NCBI GenBank assembly: GCA_015064385.1
Contig: SVSI01000012.1
Span: 1-60,069 of the forward strand
Length of the DNA stretch: 60,069 nt
From: Oscillospiraceae bacterium
GTDB lineage: Bacteria > Bacillota > Clostridia > Oscillospirales > CAG-272
Direction of reading: 5' to 3'
Of the stretch, positions 7,462-16,738 are shown piece by piece. Numbering within the stretch: the first letter of the stretch is position 1; every line of letters begins with the position of its first letter. Below the pieces are notes generated by a model. It made no database searches and was not told the origin of the DNA. It worked only from the letters and a program-made list of their open reading frames with translations. A program made the translations under genes and the position numbers.

Positions 7462-8760
7462 TTATTTGTCGTTGAGAGCTGCGATTCCGGGGAGCTCAAG
7501 TCCTTCAAGGAACTCAAGAGATGCTCCGCCGCCGGTAGAAACGTGAGTCATACGGTCAGCGTATCCGAGGTTCTCAACTGCTGCAGCAGAGTCACCGCCG
7601 CCGATGATCGAGATAGCGTTGCTCTCTGCGATCGCCTTGGCGACAGCACGGGTACCGCCTGCGAAGTTTTCCCACTCGGAAACACCCATAGGTCCGTTCC
7701 AGATAACGGTTCCTGCGTCCTTGATATAGCTCGAGAAGAGCTCGCGAGTCTTTTCGCCAACGTCGAGACCCATCCAGTCAGCGGGGATCTTGTCGGAGTC
7801 AACTATTGCAAACTCGGTGTTTTCGTCGTACTCTTTACCGATAACGTTGTCAAGAGGGAGAAGGAAGTTTACGCCCTTTGCCTTTGCCTTTGCCATAAGC
7901 TCGTTTGCGAGGTCGAGCTTGTCGTTTTCACAAATAGAGGTACCGATATCGAGACCCTGTGCCTTGAAGAAGGTGTAAGCCATTCCGCCACCGATAATAA
8001 GGGTATCAACCTTTTCGATAAGGTTATTGATAACGCCGATCTTGTCGGAAACCTTTGCTCCGCCGAGAATGGCGATGAAGGGACGCTTGGGATCCTCAAG
8101 TGCCTGACCCATAACGGAGATCTCCTTCTGGATAAGGTATCCGCAAACTGCGGGGAGGTAATCTGCAACGCCTGCGGTCGAAGCGTGAGCGCGGTGTGCG
8201 GTTCCGAATGCGTCGTTTACGTAGATCTCAGCCATAGAAGCGAGCTCTTTTGCAAAAGCGGGATCGTTCTTTTCCTCTTCCTGATGGAAACGAACGTTTT
8301 CAATTATAAGGATCTCGCCGCACTTAAGAGCAGCTGCCTTTGCCTTTGCGTCTGCGCCGATAACGTCGCTTGCCATAATTACGTTCTGTCCGAGAAGCTC
8401 GCCGAGCTTTTCAGCAACCGGCTTCAGGGAGAACTTAACGATATCGCCCTTTGCCTTTTCAAGAGCAGCAGCGGTAGCTGCCTCCTGCTCGGACTCGGGG
8501 AGAGCGGCGATCTTCTTTGCTTCCTTCTTGTCAAGCTTGAGCTTCTCGTTGAAAATGTTGTGGGGGCGACCCATGTGAGAGCAGAGAATAACTGCCGCAC
8601 CGTTGTCAACGAGGTACTTGATGGTGGGGATAGCACCAACGATACGCTTGGTATCGGTTATAACGCCATCCTTCATAGGAACGTTAAAATCACATCTTAC
8701 GAGAACTTTTTTGCCTTTGACGTCGATATCTTCGATCGTCTTCTTGTTATACATGGACAT
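7462..8760 (-). CDS. pgk: Phosphoglycerate kinase
   Basis: A 432-residue enzyme transferring phosphate from 1,3-bisphosphoglycerate to ADP. Visible: the N-terminal substrate segment [15 protein letters not shown], the hinge and nucleotide region [12 protein letters not shown], and the C-terminal [10 protein letters not shown] and [13 protein letters not shown]. The start is ATG 8760 (MSMYNKKT), with AAGGAG placed 8 nt upstream; a GTG at 8769 in the same frame overlaps the ribosome site and is unlikely. Slightly longer than usual because of an Ala/Lys-rich insert near residue 80. First gene of the operon with tpiA; gap is not adjacent. Confidence 0.97.
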   Translation of the reverse strand: MSMYNKKTIEDIDVKGKKVLVRCDFNVPMKDGVITDTKRIVGAIPTIKYLVDNGAAVILCSHMGRPHNIFNEKLKLDKKEAKKIAALPESEQEAATAAALEKAKGDIVKFSLKPVAEKLGELLGQNVIMASDVIGADAKAKAAALKCGEILIIENVRFHQEEEKNDPAFAKELASMAEIYVNDAFGTAHRAHASTAGVADYLPAVCGYLIQKEISVMGQALEDPKRPFIAILGGAKVSDKIGVINNLIEKVDTLIIGGGMAYTFFKAQGLDIGTSICENDKLDLANELMAKAKAKGVNFLLPLDNVIGKEYDENTEFAIVDSDKIPADWMGLDVGEKTRELFSSYIKDAGTVIWNGPMGVSEWENFAGGTRAVAKAIAESNAISIIGGGDSAAAVENLGYADRMTHVSTGGGASLEFLEGLELPGIAALNDK

Positions 8761-8797
8761 AAAGTACACTCCTTATATAATTTTTTTATCGCTACTA

Positions 8798-8826
8798 ATA
8801 TTATCATAAAAAGTAAAAATTATCAA
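8798..8826 (-). promoter_or_regulatory. Promoter of pgk-tpiA
   Basis: On the minus strand, TTGATA (8821-8826), a 17-bp spacer and TAATAT (8798-8803), about 38 bases before the pgk start. Confidence 0.75.
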
Positions 8827-9204
8827 GGGGATTTACGCAAATTTCCTATAAAATGTTCAATTTCTATATATACGCTTAAAAAGAGCCGTTTGAATTGTCA
8901 TTTTTATAACAAAATCACAATAAAACGTCGAAAAGGGACTTAGCGGTACGCCGGGCAAGTACTGCGAAAAAAACGAACAAAGAGCGCCTATACTCGTCAA
9001 AAGGCATCAAAACAAGAGATAGAATATACGCCGTAAAAGGAGGAAAGACCGTTTTTTCTGTGAATAAACTCGTTTTCAATGGAATATAATGGTAAAAGCG
9101 AACAAATTTTCAGTATGCCGAAGAACAATGTAAAAAAATGTTTTGATTATCGGGAAAATTTCAAAAAAACACGAAAATCCTTGTACGAAAGATTTTCTTT
9201 TGCC
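8827..9204. other. Divergent intergenic region, mostly empty
   Basis: About 380 bases between the pgk promoter and the mraZ promoter. Only a weak hairpin (GAAAATC/GATTTTC near 9173-9198) and AT-rich sequence are seen. A 69-codon open frame (9079-9288) crosses the mraZ promoter and looks random. No RNA family was recognised. Confidence 0.5.
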
Positions 9205-9233
9205 TTGACACAACCTACCTTTAATTTTATAAT
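9205..9233 (+). promoter_or_regulatory. Promoter of the division and cell-wall cluster
   Basis: Perfect consensus -35 TTGACA (9205-9210), 17-bp spacer, -10 TATAAT (9228-9233). The usual set of three spaced TGGG repeats bound by MraZ is not evident; one TGGG overlaps the -10 end. Confidence 0.92.
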
Positions 9234-9266
9234 GGGTGTAGCAAAGTTGAGCGAAAGGGAGGAAAT

Positions 9267-9707
9267 GTGGTTAAAATGGATGAAATAACCATGCTTGGTG
9301 AATACAGACATACCATAGACGCCAAAAAGAGAATATTTTTGCCGTCGGGATTCCGTCCTCTGCTCGGCAACGAGGTAGTTATCTCGAAATCAACCGATAA
9401 ATGTATCAAGGTATATCCCATTCCCGCGTGGAAGGAGTACGAGAGCAAGATAAACGCTCTGCCTCCCGTAAAAGCCAAAGCGGTACGCAGATGGGTATAT
9501 GCTTTTTCGAAAAGAGCCGAGGTTGACGCGCAGGGAAGAGTGGCCCTGCCGCAGAACCTCTGCGAATACGCCGAACTTGATAAGAACATCGTTACCATAG
9601 GCGCGGGCGACTACGCCGAGATATGGAGCGAAAAGGCGTACGAGGAAATGACGGGTGCGCTCAGCGCAACCGACATCGAGGGCGATCTCATAGAGCTCGG
9701 CTTCTGA
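9267..9707 (+). CDS. mraZ: Transcriptional regulator MraZ
   Basis: A 146-residue protein with two AbrB-like MraZ repeats: the first contains GEYRHTIDAKKRIFLPS, the second AEVDAQGRVALPQNL. MraZ is the DNA-binding autoregulator heading division and wall clusters. Start choice: GTG 9267 is 4 nt after GGAGG (9258-9262), ATG 9276 is 13 nt after it; either is possible and the difference is three residues. It is followed 25 bp later by rsmH, as is standard. Confidence 0.95.
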   Translation: MVKMDEITMLGEYRHTIDAKKRIFLPSGFRPLLGNEVVISKSTDKCIKVYPIPAWKEYESKINALPPVKAKAVRRWVYAFSKRAEVDAQGRVALPQNLCEYAELDKNIVTIGAGDYAEIWSEKAYEEMTGALSATDIEGDLIELGF

Positions 9708-9732
9708 GCGTTCACCGAAGGGATATATAATA

Positions 9733-10686
9733 ATGGAAAAAGAAATTTCTGAATTTTCTCACTTTCCGGTGATGCTTAACGAGTGCATTGAGGCGCTTAA
9801 CGTAAAAGACGGCGGCGTTTACGTTGACTGTACGACGGGCGGCGCAGGACATAGCAGCGAGATAGCCAAAAAGCTTCTCGGAACGTCGGGACGGCTCATC
9901 TGTCTTGACCGCGACGAGGAAGCGATAGCGGCGGCAAGCAAACGGCTTGAGCCCTACTCGGAGGTCGTTACGCTGGTAAGAAGCAACTTTTCCGAGGTGG
10001 GCGAGGTAATAAGATCGCTCGGTATTGAAAAGATAGACGGCGCGCTTATAGACCTCGGGGCATCGTCCCATCAGTTCGACTCTCCCGAGAGAGGATTTTC
10101 CTATCGGTTTTCGGGACGTCTCGATATGAGAATGGACAACAGAGACAAGCTTAGTGCATACGACATTGTAAACACCTTCTCCGAGGGAGAAATAAAAAAG
10201 ATAATATTTGAATACGGCGAAGAGCGATTCGCACCGAAGATCGCCCACGAGATAGTTAAGGAAAGAGCAAATGCTCCGATAGAGACTACGGACAAGCTCG
10301 TTGAGGTGATAAGACGCGCGATACCGCAAAAGGCACAGCGTGAGGGAGGACATCCCGCAAAGCGGACCTTCCAGGCACTGCGTATAGCGGTCAATAACGA
10401 GCTTGAGATCATAGCTCCCACGCTTAAAACGCTTTGCTCTCTTCTGAATAAAGAAGGAAGAGTAGCGGTACTTACCTTCCATTCGCTCGAGGACCGTATA
10501 GTCAAGCAGACCTTCGGCGAGCTTGAAAATCCTTGTACCTGCCCCGCATCCTTTCCGGTATGCGTGTGCGGTAAAAAGGCAAGTGTAAAGGCGCTCGGCA
10601 AGAAGCCGATGCTTCCGAGTAAAGAAGAACTTGAAAATAATTCCCGCTCGCACAGTGCAAAGCTGAGAGTGGTTGAAAAGATTTGA
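9733..10686 (+). CDS. rsmH: 16S rRNA (cytosine1402-N4)-methyltransferase
   Basis: A 317-residue SAM-dependent methyltransferase (former MraW) that methylates C1402 of 16S rRNA. Visible: HFPVMLNECIEAL, the SAM loop TTGGAGHS, DRDEEAI, LIDLGASSHQFD, RTFQALRIAVN and the C-terminal SRSHSAKLRV. Normal length. Second gene of the cluster. Confidence 0.97.
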   Translation: MEKEISEFSHFPVMLNECIEALNVKDGGVYVDCTTGGAGHSSEIAKKLLGTSGRLICLDRDEEAIAAASKRLEPYSEVVTLVRSNFSEVGEVIRSLGIEKIDGALIDLGASSHQFDSPERGFSYRFSGRLDMRMDNRDKLSAYDIVNTFSEGEIKKIIFEYGEERFAPKIAHEIVKERANAPIETTDKLVEVIRRAIPQKAQREGGHPAKRTFQALRIAVNNELEIIAPTLKTLCSLLNKEGRVAVLTFHSLEDRIVKQTFGELENPCTCPASFPVCVCGKKASVKALGKKPMLPSKEELENNSRSHSAKLRVVEKI

Positions 10687-10725
10687 TTCCCGATAAGACA
10701 GGGAAAAGAAAGGACGGCTTACGAG

Positions 10726-11406
10726 ATGAGATCGTTTGATGAATTCGGATTTGAGAAAAAATCGAACAACGTAGAAAGTAATAATACTCCTGCCACGGAT
10801 GATTTCATCACTCGTCGCAAGGAGACGAAAAAAGCAGAACCCGAGGTAAATACCAAGGCGGTTTCGGCAGTCGAGAACGACGAGACGGTGCTCGGTATCG
10901 AGTCCGCGCGCCCCGTTATGACCGTTATGTCGGTAAAGGGTAATGAGAACCGTGCGGTTACAAAGCCCACCGAAAGAAAGAAGAGCTTCCTCTCCGAGGA
11001 CAACGTACTCGAGAAGAAGAAAAAGAAGCTCCCCGTAAGAACGGTAGCTGTTATCGCTTGCGTTTTCGCGCTTGCATTCCTTATGATAAATCAATTCGTT
11101 CTTGTAAACGAGTACTCAAAGGAAATTGCGGATCTGGAAAATTCGGTCAACTCTATCGGACAAGAAATCAAGCAGTGCGAGACAGAGCTCGTTATCAAAA
11201 ACAAAGATGTTGAAAAGACCGCAAAAGAAAACGGAATGATAAGCGATAAAGACGGTCAGGGCGAATATATGCAGATCCCCGTAAGTGATACCATCGAGCT
11301 GAAACAGCCCGAGCAGGACGAGCATAAGAATCTTGCGTCTATCGTGATGTCCGCTCTCGGAGAGAACATCCTTCGCGCTTGGAATACTTTAACGGGCGCT
11401 GAATAA
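10726..11406 (+). CDS. ftsL: FtsL/DivIC-like septum protein
   Basis: A 226-residue bitopic protein in the position of ftsL. About 100 charged cytoplasmic residues come first, then one membrane span (about 106-125, VAVIACVFALAFLMINQFVL), then a coiled-coil of about 45 residues (NEYSKEIADLENSVNSIGQE). FtsL forms a complex with DivIC and FtsQ/DivIB that controls septal wall synthesis. Sequence similarity in this family is low, so the name rests on topology and place. The N-terminal cytoplasmic part is much longer than in bacilli. Confidence 0.75.
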   Translation: MRSFDEFGFEKKSNNVESNNTPATDDFITRRKETKKAEPEVNTKAVSAVENDETVLGIESARPVMTVMSVKGNENRAVTKPTERKKSFLSEDNVLEKKKKKLPVRTVAVIACVFALAFLMINQFVLVNEYSKEIADLENSVNSIGQEIKQCETELVIKNKDVEKTAKENGMISDKDGQGEYMQIPVSDTIELKQPEQDEHKNLASIVMSALGENILRAWNTLTGAE

Positions 11407-11423
11407 AATGAAGTATAAACCTT

Positions 11424-11470
11424 TTGAGAGTGAGGCAGAAATGCTTTGCTCTCAATTTGCTGTTTTTTAG
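11424..11470 (+). other. Hairpin with T tract between ftsL and the PBP gene (possible attenuator)
   Basis: TTGAGAG (11424-11430) pairs with CTCTCAA (11449-11455), with further pairing possible inside, and TTTGCTGTTTTTT follows. It could be a partial terminator lowering read-through within the cluster. The distance from stem to T run is larger than ideal. Confidence 0.35.
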
Positions 11471-11489
11471 AGTAAATATCTGTCGAAAA

Positions 11490-11505
11490 ATCGGTAATTA
11501 CCGAT
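11490..11505. repeat. 16-bp perfect palindrome upstream of the PBP gene
   Basis: ATCGGTAATTACCGAT sits 28 bp before the start codon at 11534. A perfect palindrome without a loop fits a dimeric protein site better than an RNA hairpin. No family is recognised. Confidence 0.4.
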
Positions 11506-11533
11506 ATTTTCGCTGTATCGTCGGAGAGAATAA

Positions 11534-13798
11534 ATGGAAAAAGAACGACTCAGAAAAATATCACTTAGCGGTAACGTTTTGATAATTATCATGCTCCTTA
11601 TCGCTCTTGGTATATCGGTAAAGCTCTTCTCAATGCAGGTGAATGAGTACGAGTATTACCAGAATAAAATTATAAATAACGTTCAGCAGGAATATACCAT
11701 AAGTGCCGAGCGAGGAACGATCTACGACACCAATATGACGCCCGTTGCGATAAACGTGACGACGTACAGAATATTCCTTGATCCGGTTGCGATACAGAAC
11801 GGATCAAGCGCGGGCGGGGCAGAGGAAACGGCAGCACTTATTGCCGATAACCTTTCCGAGCTTCTCGGTGTGGACAGAGAAACGATCTATAAAAGAGCGC
11901 TTCGCAAGGGAAGTAAGGACGAGACCGTAGCGCGTAAGGCGAGCGAAGAGACCGCAACTGCGGTAAGGACCTTTATATCCAAGTACGGACTCTCGAGAAA
12001 GATATATCTCGAGGCGACTCCGGTAAGATACTATCCGTACGACGGCGTTGCGGCAAACGTTATCGGCGTTATGGGAACAGATAAAGGACTTCTCGGAATA
12101 GAACTCAGCTATAACAGCTATCTCGAGGGTACTCCCGGAAGATACATAGTGACAAGAAACGCGCAAAGCGCCGAAATGCCCGACGATTACGACTATTACA
12201 TAGACGCCAAGGACGGACTCAGTGCCGTTCTGACGATAGATATGAACATCCAGAGGATGCTCGAAAAGCAACTTAAGGACGCATTCACCAACGCAAAGGG
12301 CGGAGAACCGGCAGTAGGACTCGTTATGAACGTAAAGACGGGCGCCGTTCTCGCTATGGGACAGTATCCGAGCTTTAATATCAACTCTCCGTACAGCTTG
12401 GGAGACACTCTTTTTGCAGACCGACTTGAGTCGTCGGGATACGAAAGCGGAACTCCGGAATATAACGAAGAGCTCTGGACGCAGATATATTCAATGTGGA
12501 ATAATAAAGCGGTCAGCTACCTTTACGAGCCGGGATCGACTATGAAGGTAATGTCTGCCGCGGCGGCGCTCGAGGAGGGTGTGGTAAGCTTCAGCGATAC
12601 CTTCACGTGCAGAGGAAACCTCGTCGTTGCGAATACTAAGATAAACTGCCACAATATCTACGGTCACGGAACGCGTAACTATGCGTATATGCTTCAGGCA
12701 TCGTGCAACCCGACTATGATGCAGGTTGCCGCGAGAGTCGGAGAAACGAAATATTACGAATACTTCACAAATTACGGTTATACCTCGAAAACGGGAATAG
12801 ACCTTCCCGGTGAATCGGCGGGACTTTACGTATCGAAATCGGGCTTCAACGCGGTCGAGCTTGCTTGTTACAGCTTCGGTCAGACCTTTAAGACGACGCC
12901 TCTTCAGCAGGTGACCGCATTCTCGGCAGTTGCAAACGGCGGATACGTCGTTCAGCCGTATATCGTAAAATCGCTTATAGATTCGGACGGCAACGAGGTG
13001 GTAACTCACGAGACGACCGTTAAAAGAAGAGTGCTCAGTTCTCGTACGTGCGAGGCGCTCCTCGAGGTGCTCGAGCAGGGCGTTTCGGGCGGTGGAGGTG
13101 CAAAAAATGCCTACGTTGCGGGATATAAGATCGCCGCAAAGACCGGAACATCGGAGAAACGAGACAAGATAAATCCCGAAACGGGCAAAAAGGACTACCG
13201 TATCGGATCGTGTATGGCGATAGCGCCTGCGGACGAACCCGAAATAGCGGTTCTTATAATGGTAGATGAGCCGGGAGTTCGAAACAAGTACGGAAGCACG
13301 ATAGCCGCACCTTATATGTCGGCACTTCTTTCCGAGCTTCTCCCTTACCTCGGCGTTGAACGAAATTACAGCAGCGACGAAATGAACAGAATGGTAATAA
13401 GCGTTGCAAACTATAAGGGCACGTCGGTTCAGAACGCTGCTGCGGCGCTCAATAAGCTGGGACTTTCCTACGAGGTAGTCGGTGACGGAGATACAGTCAC
13501 CAGCCAGATCCCGTCCGCGGGAACGAAGATGACCAAGATAAACGGAAAGGTCATTCTCTATACGGGCGGCGCGACCAATACTCAATACGTTACCGTCCCC
13601 GATCTCGTCGATCAGAAGGCGGCGAACGCGATCAAACAGCTTGCCGCACTTGGACTTAATGTCTATATAGACGGATCTGCAAACTACGACGAGGGTGCGG
13701 GTGCAGAGGTAGTCTCTCAAAGCCACGAGGCAGGAACGCGAATACAGCGCGGAGCTGTAATAACTATAAAATGTCAGCACATGGACGGTACTGATTAA
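11534..13798 (+). CDS. spoVD: Class B penicillin-binding protein with PASTA domains (FtsI/SpoVD type)
   Basis: A 754-residue septal transpeptidase. An N-terminal membrane anchor (about 15-32) is followed by the dimerisation domain starting at ERGTIYD, then the transpeptidase domain with SxxK as STMK (about residue 335), SxN in SCNPTMM and KTGT (about residue 536). Two PASTA domains of about 60 residues close the protein. It cross-links peptidoglycan at the septum or spore cortex. PASTA at the C-terminus is typical of SpoVD and of some clostridial FtsI; which of the two roles applies cannot be decided here. The start at 11534 follows GGAGAG. Confidence 0.92.
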   Translation: MEKERLRKISLSGNVLIIIMLLIALGISVKLFSMQVNEYEYYQNKIINNVQQEYTISAERGTIYDTNMTPVAINVTTYRIFLDPVAIQNGSSAGGAEETAALIADNLSELLGVDRETIYKRALRKGSKDETVARKASEETATAVRTFISKYGLSRKIYLEATPVRYYPYDGVAANVIGVMGTDKGLLGIELSYNSYLEGTPGRYIVTRNAQSAEMPDDYDYYIDAKDGLSAVLTIDMNIQRMLEKQLKDAFTNAKGGEPAVGLVMNVKTGAVLAMGQYPSFNINSPYSLGDTLFADRLESSGYESGTPEYNEELWTQIYSMWNNKAVSYLYEPGSTMKVMSAAAALEEGVVSFSDTFTCRGNLVVANTKINCHNIYGHGTRNYAYMLQASCNPTMMQVAARVGETKYYEYFTNYGYTSKTGIDLPGESAGLYVSKSGFNAVELACYSFGQTFKTTPLQQVTAFSAVANGGYVVQPYIVKSLIDSDGNEVVTHETTVKRRVLSSRTCEALLEVLEQGVSGGGGAKNAYVAGYKIAAKTGTSEKRDKINPETGKKDYRIGSCMAIAPADEPEIAVLIMVDEPGVRNKYGSTIAAPYMSALLSELLPYLGVERNYSSDEMNRMVISVANYKGTSVQNAAAALNKLGLSYEVVGDGDTVTSQIPSAGTKMTKINGKVILYTGGATNTQYVTVPDLVDQKAANAIKQLAALGLNVYIDGSANYDEGAGAEVVSQSHEAGTRIQRGAVITIKCQHMDGTD

Positions 13799-13818
13799 CA
13801 TTTACAGGAGGCAAAAAA

Positions 13819-15285
13819 GTGTACGCGGACATCACAATAAAGGACCTTTTGAAGGGCGTAAATATAATAGATGCACACGGCTGTGAAGATATAAAAATAT
13901 CGGGAGTTACGGCAGATAATCGAAAGATCGATAAGGGATTTGCATTCGTTGCCGTTTCGGGAACCCGTTTTGACGGACACGATTTTATCGCCGATACTGC
14001 GGCAAAGGGCGCTATCTGCGCGATAGTTGAGCGCATCCCCGAAAATTGCCCGATCCCGTGCGTTGTCGTTGACGACACCCGCCGTGCATCCTCGTACATT
14101 TTCTCAAACGCGTTCGGAAATCCCGAAAAGTCGATGAAGATAATCGGTGTAACGGGAACGAACGGAAAGACCAGCTCGGTCTTTATGCTCGAAAAGATAT
14201 TTTCGGATTCCGGATATAAGACCGGACTTCTCGGTACGGTCAAAAATATGTGGTGCGGCAAGGAACGCGAGGCGTCCCTTACCACCCCCGTCCCCGAGGA
14301 TCTTTACGAAATGTTCGCCGAAATGCGAGACGAAGGGGTAGAGTATCTCTTTATGGAGGTATCCTCGCATTCGCTCTCCCTTGGCAGAGTAGCACCCATT
14401 GAATTTGAGCTTGGAATATATACGAATCTCACTCCCGAGCATCTTGATTTCCATATAGATATGGATTCTTATGCAGAGGTCAAGGAAATGCTCTTTAAGC
14501 AGTCCAAGATCGGACTTTTCAGCGCGGATAACGAATATACGCTTAAGGCGTCTGAAAAGGGGCTTTGTAAGAGCTACACCTTCTCGATAGATAACGGTGC
14601 CGATTTCAAGGCAGAAAACGTCGATTTCTTGTCTGTTTCGGGAATAAAATACACGCTCGTGACAGACGGAAGATCTTTTGATATCGTCAGCAGCGTGGCG
14701 GGAAAATTCAGCGTTTATAATACTATGGGCGCAATATCGGCGGCATATCTGCTCGGACTTGATATGAGCGACATAGCAAAGTCGATAAAAGAATTTGCCG
14801 GAGTTCCGGGAAGAATTGAGCGTCTTACTCCTGCAGACACCCCCTTTTCGGTGTTCTCGGACTACGCGCACTCTCCCGATGCACTCGAAAATATACTTCT
14901 CGCCCTGATCGGAAGTAAAAACGAAGATCAGAAGCTGACGGTAGTTTTCGGATGCGGCGGAGACAGAGACCGCACAAAGCGTCCAAAGATGGGAAAGATA
15001 GCGACCGAGCTTGCAGATTTTGCGATCATCACCAGCGACAACTCGCGAAGCGAGGAGCCGATGGACATAATAAACGAGATACTTACCGGAGTAGAAAAGG
15101 ATAACTATAAGGTCATCTGCTCCAGAAGAGAGGCGATCGCCTACGCGGTTGAAAACGCGCAGGAGGGCGAGATAATACTTATTGCGGGAAAAGGACACGA
15201 AAATTACGAAATAACCAAAGACGGAAAGCATCCCTTCGACGAAAAGGGTGAGGTCTTTAAGGCAATAGCAAAGAGGAATTCGTGA
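13819..15285 (+). CDS. murE: UDP-MurNAc-tripeptide synthetase
   Basis: A 488-residue Mur ligase adding the third residue to UDP-MurNAc-Ala-Glu. The start is GTG 13819 after AGGAGG. Visible: the ATP loop GTNGKTSSV (about residue 112), TTPVPE, the carbamylated-Lys region, AHSPDAL and GCGGDRDRTKRPKM. The residue-selecting motif reads DNSRSEEP; it keeps the Arg of the DNPR motif that selects meso-diaminopimelate, with Ser for Pro, so meso-DAP is the likely substrate (inference). It precedes murF in the cluster. Confidence 0.94.
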   Translation: MYADITIKDLLKGVNIIDAHGCEDIKISGVTADNRKIDKGFAFVAVSGTRFDGHDFIADTAAKGAICAIVERIPENCPIPCVVVDDTRRASSYIFSNAFGNPEKSMKIIGVTGTNGKTSSVFMLEKIFSDSGYKTGLLGTVKNMWCGKEREASLTTPVPEDLYEMFAEMRDEGVEYLFMEVSSHSLSLGRVAPIEFELGIYTNLTPEHLDFHIDMDSYAEVKEMLFKQSKIGLFSADNEYTLKASEKGLCKSYTFSIDNGADFKAENVDFLSVSGIKYTLVTDGRSFDIVSSVAGKFSVYNTMGAISAAYLLGLDMSDIAKSIKEFAGVPGRIERLTPADTPFSVFSDYAHSPDALENILLALIGSKNEDQKLTVVFGCGGDRDRTKRPKMGKIATELADFAIITSDNSRSEEPMDIINEILTGVEKDNYKVICSRREAIAYAVENAQEGEIILIAGKGHENYEITKDGKHPFDEKGEVFKAIAKRNS

Positions 15286-15331
15286 TCAAAGGCGTGCTGT
15301 ATATTCACAGTGCTTCTGAAAGGAAACTATT

Positions 15332-16708
15332 ATGGTAGCTGACGTTAAAGGAATACTTCTCATAAAGGAAATAGCCGATATTACGGGTGGACAGCTCTGC
15401 CGCGCGGCGGATCCCGCCACCGAAATAAAGACGGTAACGACCGACTCGCGCGTAAAAGTCAACGCGGGACTGTTTATAGCTCTCGTTGGAGAAAAGTTCG
15501 ACGGACACTCCTATGCCGCAAAGGCGTTTGAGAACGGCGCCGTTTGTGCCGTAGTTGAAAAGATCCCCGAAGATATGGGCGAAAACTGCTGTATTCTCGT
15601 AAAGGACACCAGAGTGGCTCTCGGAGATATAGCAAGAGCGATGAAGGATAAAATAAGTCCTCTCACGGTCGCGGTTACGGGCAGTATCGGAAAGACCACT
15701 ACCAAGGAGTTTATCTACGCAGTCCTCAGCGAAAAATACAAAACGCTCAAGACCGAGGGTAATTTCAATAACGATATCGGTCTGCCGATGACTCTCCTCG
15801 GGCTTTCACCCGAGCACGATGCGGCAGTACTCGAGATGGGTATGAGCCATTTCGGAGAGATAGAATATCTTTCGCATATAGCATCACCGAATATTGCGGT
15901 GGTTACGAACATAGGACGCTCGCATATCGAAAACCTCGGCTCGCGCGAGGGAATAAGAGATGCAAAGCTCGAGATCAGAAAGGGAATGCCGCGCGACGGA
16001 ATTCTTATTCTGAACGGTGACGAGCCCCTGCTTTGCGATATTGCGGGAGCAATATACGTGGGCGAGAGCAACAAGGACAGCGACTACGTTATAAATAACG
16101 TTATAGAGAGCGAAAACGGCTCTGCGTTCGATCTTTCCTATAAGGGAGAGCGTATTGAGAGCATTACCGTTCCTGCTATCGGACGTCATAACGTGATGAA
16201 CGCCGCGTTTGCATTTGCGGTCGGAATAGCCGCAGGTCTGGGCGAATTTGAGATACGCCGCGGACTTATGAACTTCAAAAATACGGGTATGCGACAAAAC
16301 ATTTACGAAAGTCGCGGCCGCGTGATAATTGCAGACTGCTATAACGCAGCGCCCGAATCGGTAAAGGCGTCGCTTAAAGTCCTTTCGGCAGTAGCCGAGA
16401 GAAGAGGCGCAAGAAAAGTCGCCGTTCTCGGAGATATGAAGGAGCTCGGCAGTCATTCGGCAGAGGCGCATATCGAGGTCGGACACGAGGCGGTAAAGGA
16501 GGGCGTTGATCTTCTTTTCACCGTCGGTACGCTTGCTCTTGATATAGCGGGAGCGGCAGAGACGTCGGTAAAGAGTATCTTTACCTTTGAGAGTGCTGAC
16601 TATAAGGAAATAGCGGATACGATAATGAAAAATACCCGCGAGGGAGACGTGATACTTTTCAAGGCGAGCCGTGCTATGGCTTTTGAAAAGATAATCGAAA
16701 ATCTTTAA
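15332..16708 (+). CDS. murF: UDP-MurNAc-tripeptide-D-alanyl-D-alanine ligase
   Basis: A 458-residue Mur ligase joining D-Ala-D-Ala to the tripeptide precursor. Visible: an N-terminal UDP-binding domain with TDSR, the ATP loop GSIGKTTTKEF (about residue 115), EGNFNNDIGLP and LEMGMSHFGEI typical of MurF, and DCYNAAPESVKASL in the C-terminal domain. Normal length. It starts 46 bp after murE; ribosome site GAAAGGAAAC. Confidence 0.96.
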   Translation: MVADVKGILLIKEIADITGGQLCRAADPATEIKTVTTDSRVKVNAGLFIALVGEKFDGHSYAAKAFENGAVCAVVEKIPEDMGENCCILVKDTRVALGDIARAMKDKISPLTVAVTGSIGKTTTKEFIYAVLSEKYKTLKTEGNFNNDIGLPMTLLGLSPEHDAAVLEMGMSHFGEIEYLSHIASPNIAVVTNIGRSHIENLGSREGIRDAKLEIRKGMPRDGILILNGDEPLLCDIAGAIYVGESNKDSDYVINNVIESENGSAFDLSYKGERIESITVPAIGRHNVMNAAFAFAVGIAAGLGEFEIRRGLMNFKNTGMRQNIYESRGRVIIADCYNAAPESVKASLKVLSAVAERRGARKVAVLGDMKELGSHSAEAHIEVGHEAVKEGVDLLFTVGTLALDIAGAAETSVKSIFTFESADYKEIADTIMKNTREGDVILFKASRAMAFEKIIENL

Positions 16709-16738
16709 GTAAGGTCCTATAAAAAAGGAGAAGATAAA

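Noticed and set aside
8941..8965. Possible second T-box (CGGTACGCCGGG) downstream of the pgk promoter region
   Set aside because: Lacks the TGGNACCGCG core, stem I and a terminator; chance similarity.
9228..9262. MraZ operator repeats
   Set aside because: Only one TGGG is present near the -10; the usual set of spaced TGGG repeats could not be found.
9079..9288. 69-codon open frame before mraZ
   Set aside because: It runs through the consensus mraZ promoter and into mraZ in another frame; no ribosome site and no recognisable protein.
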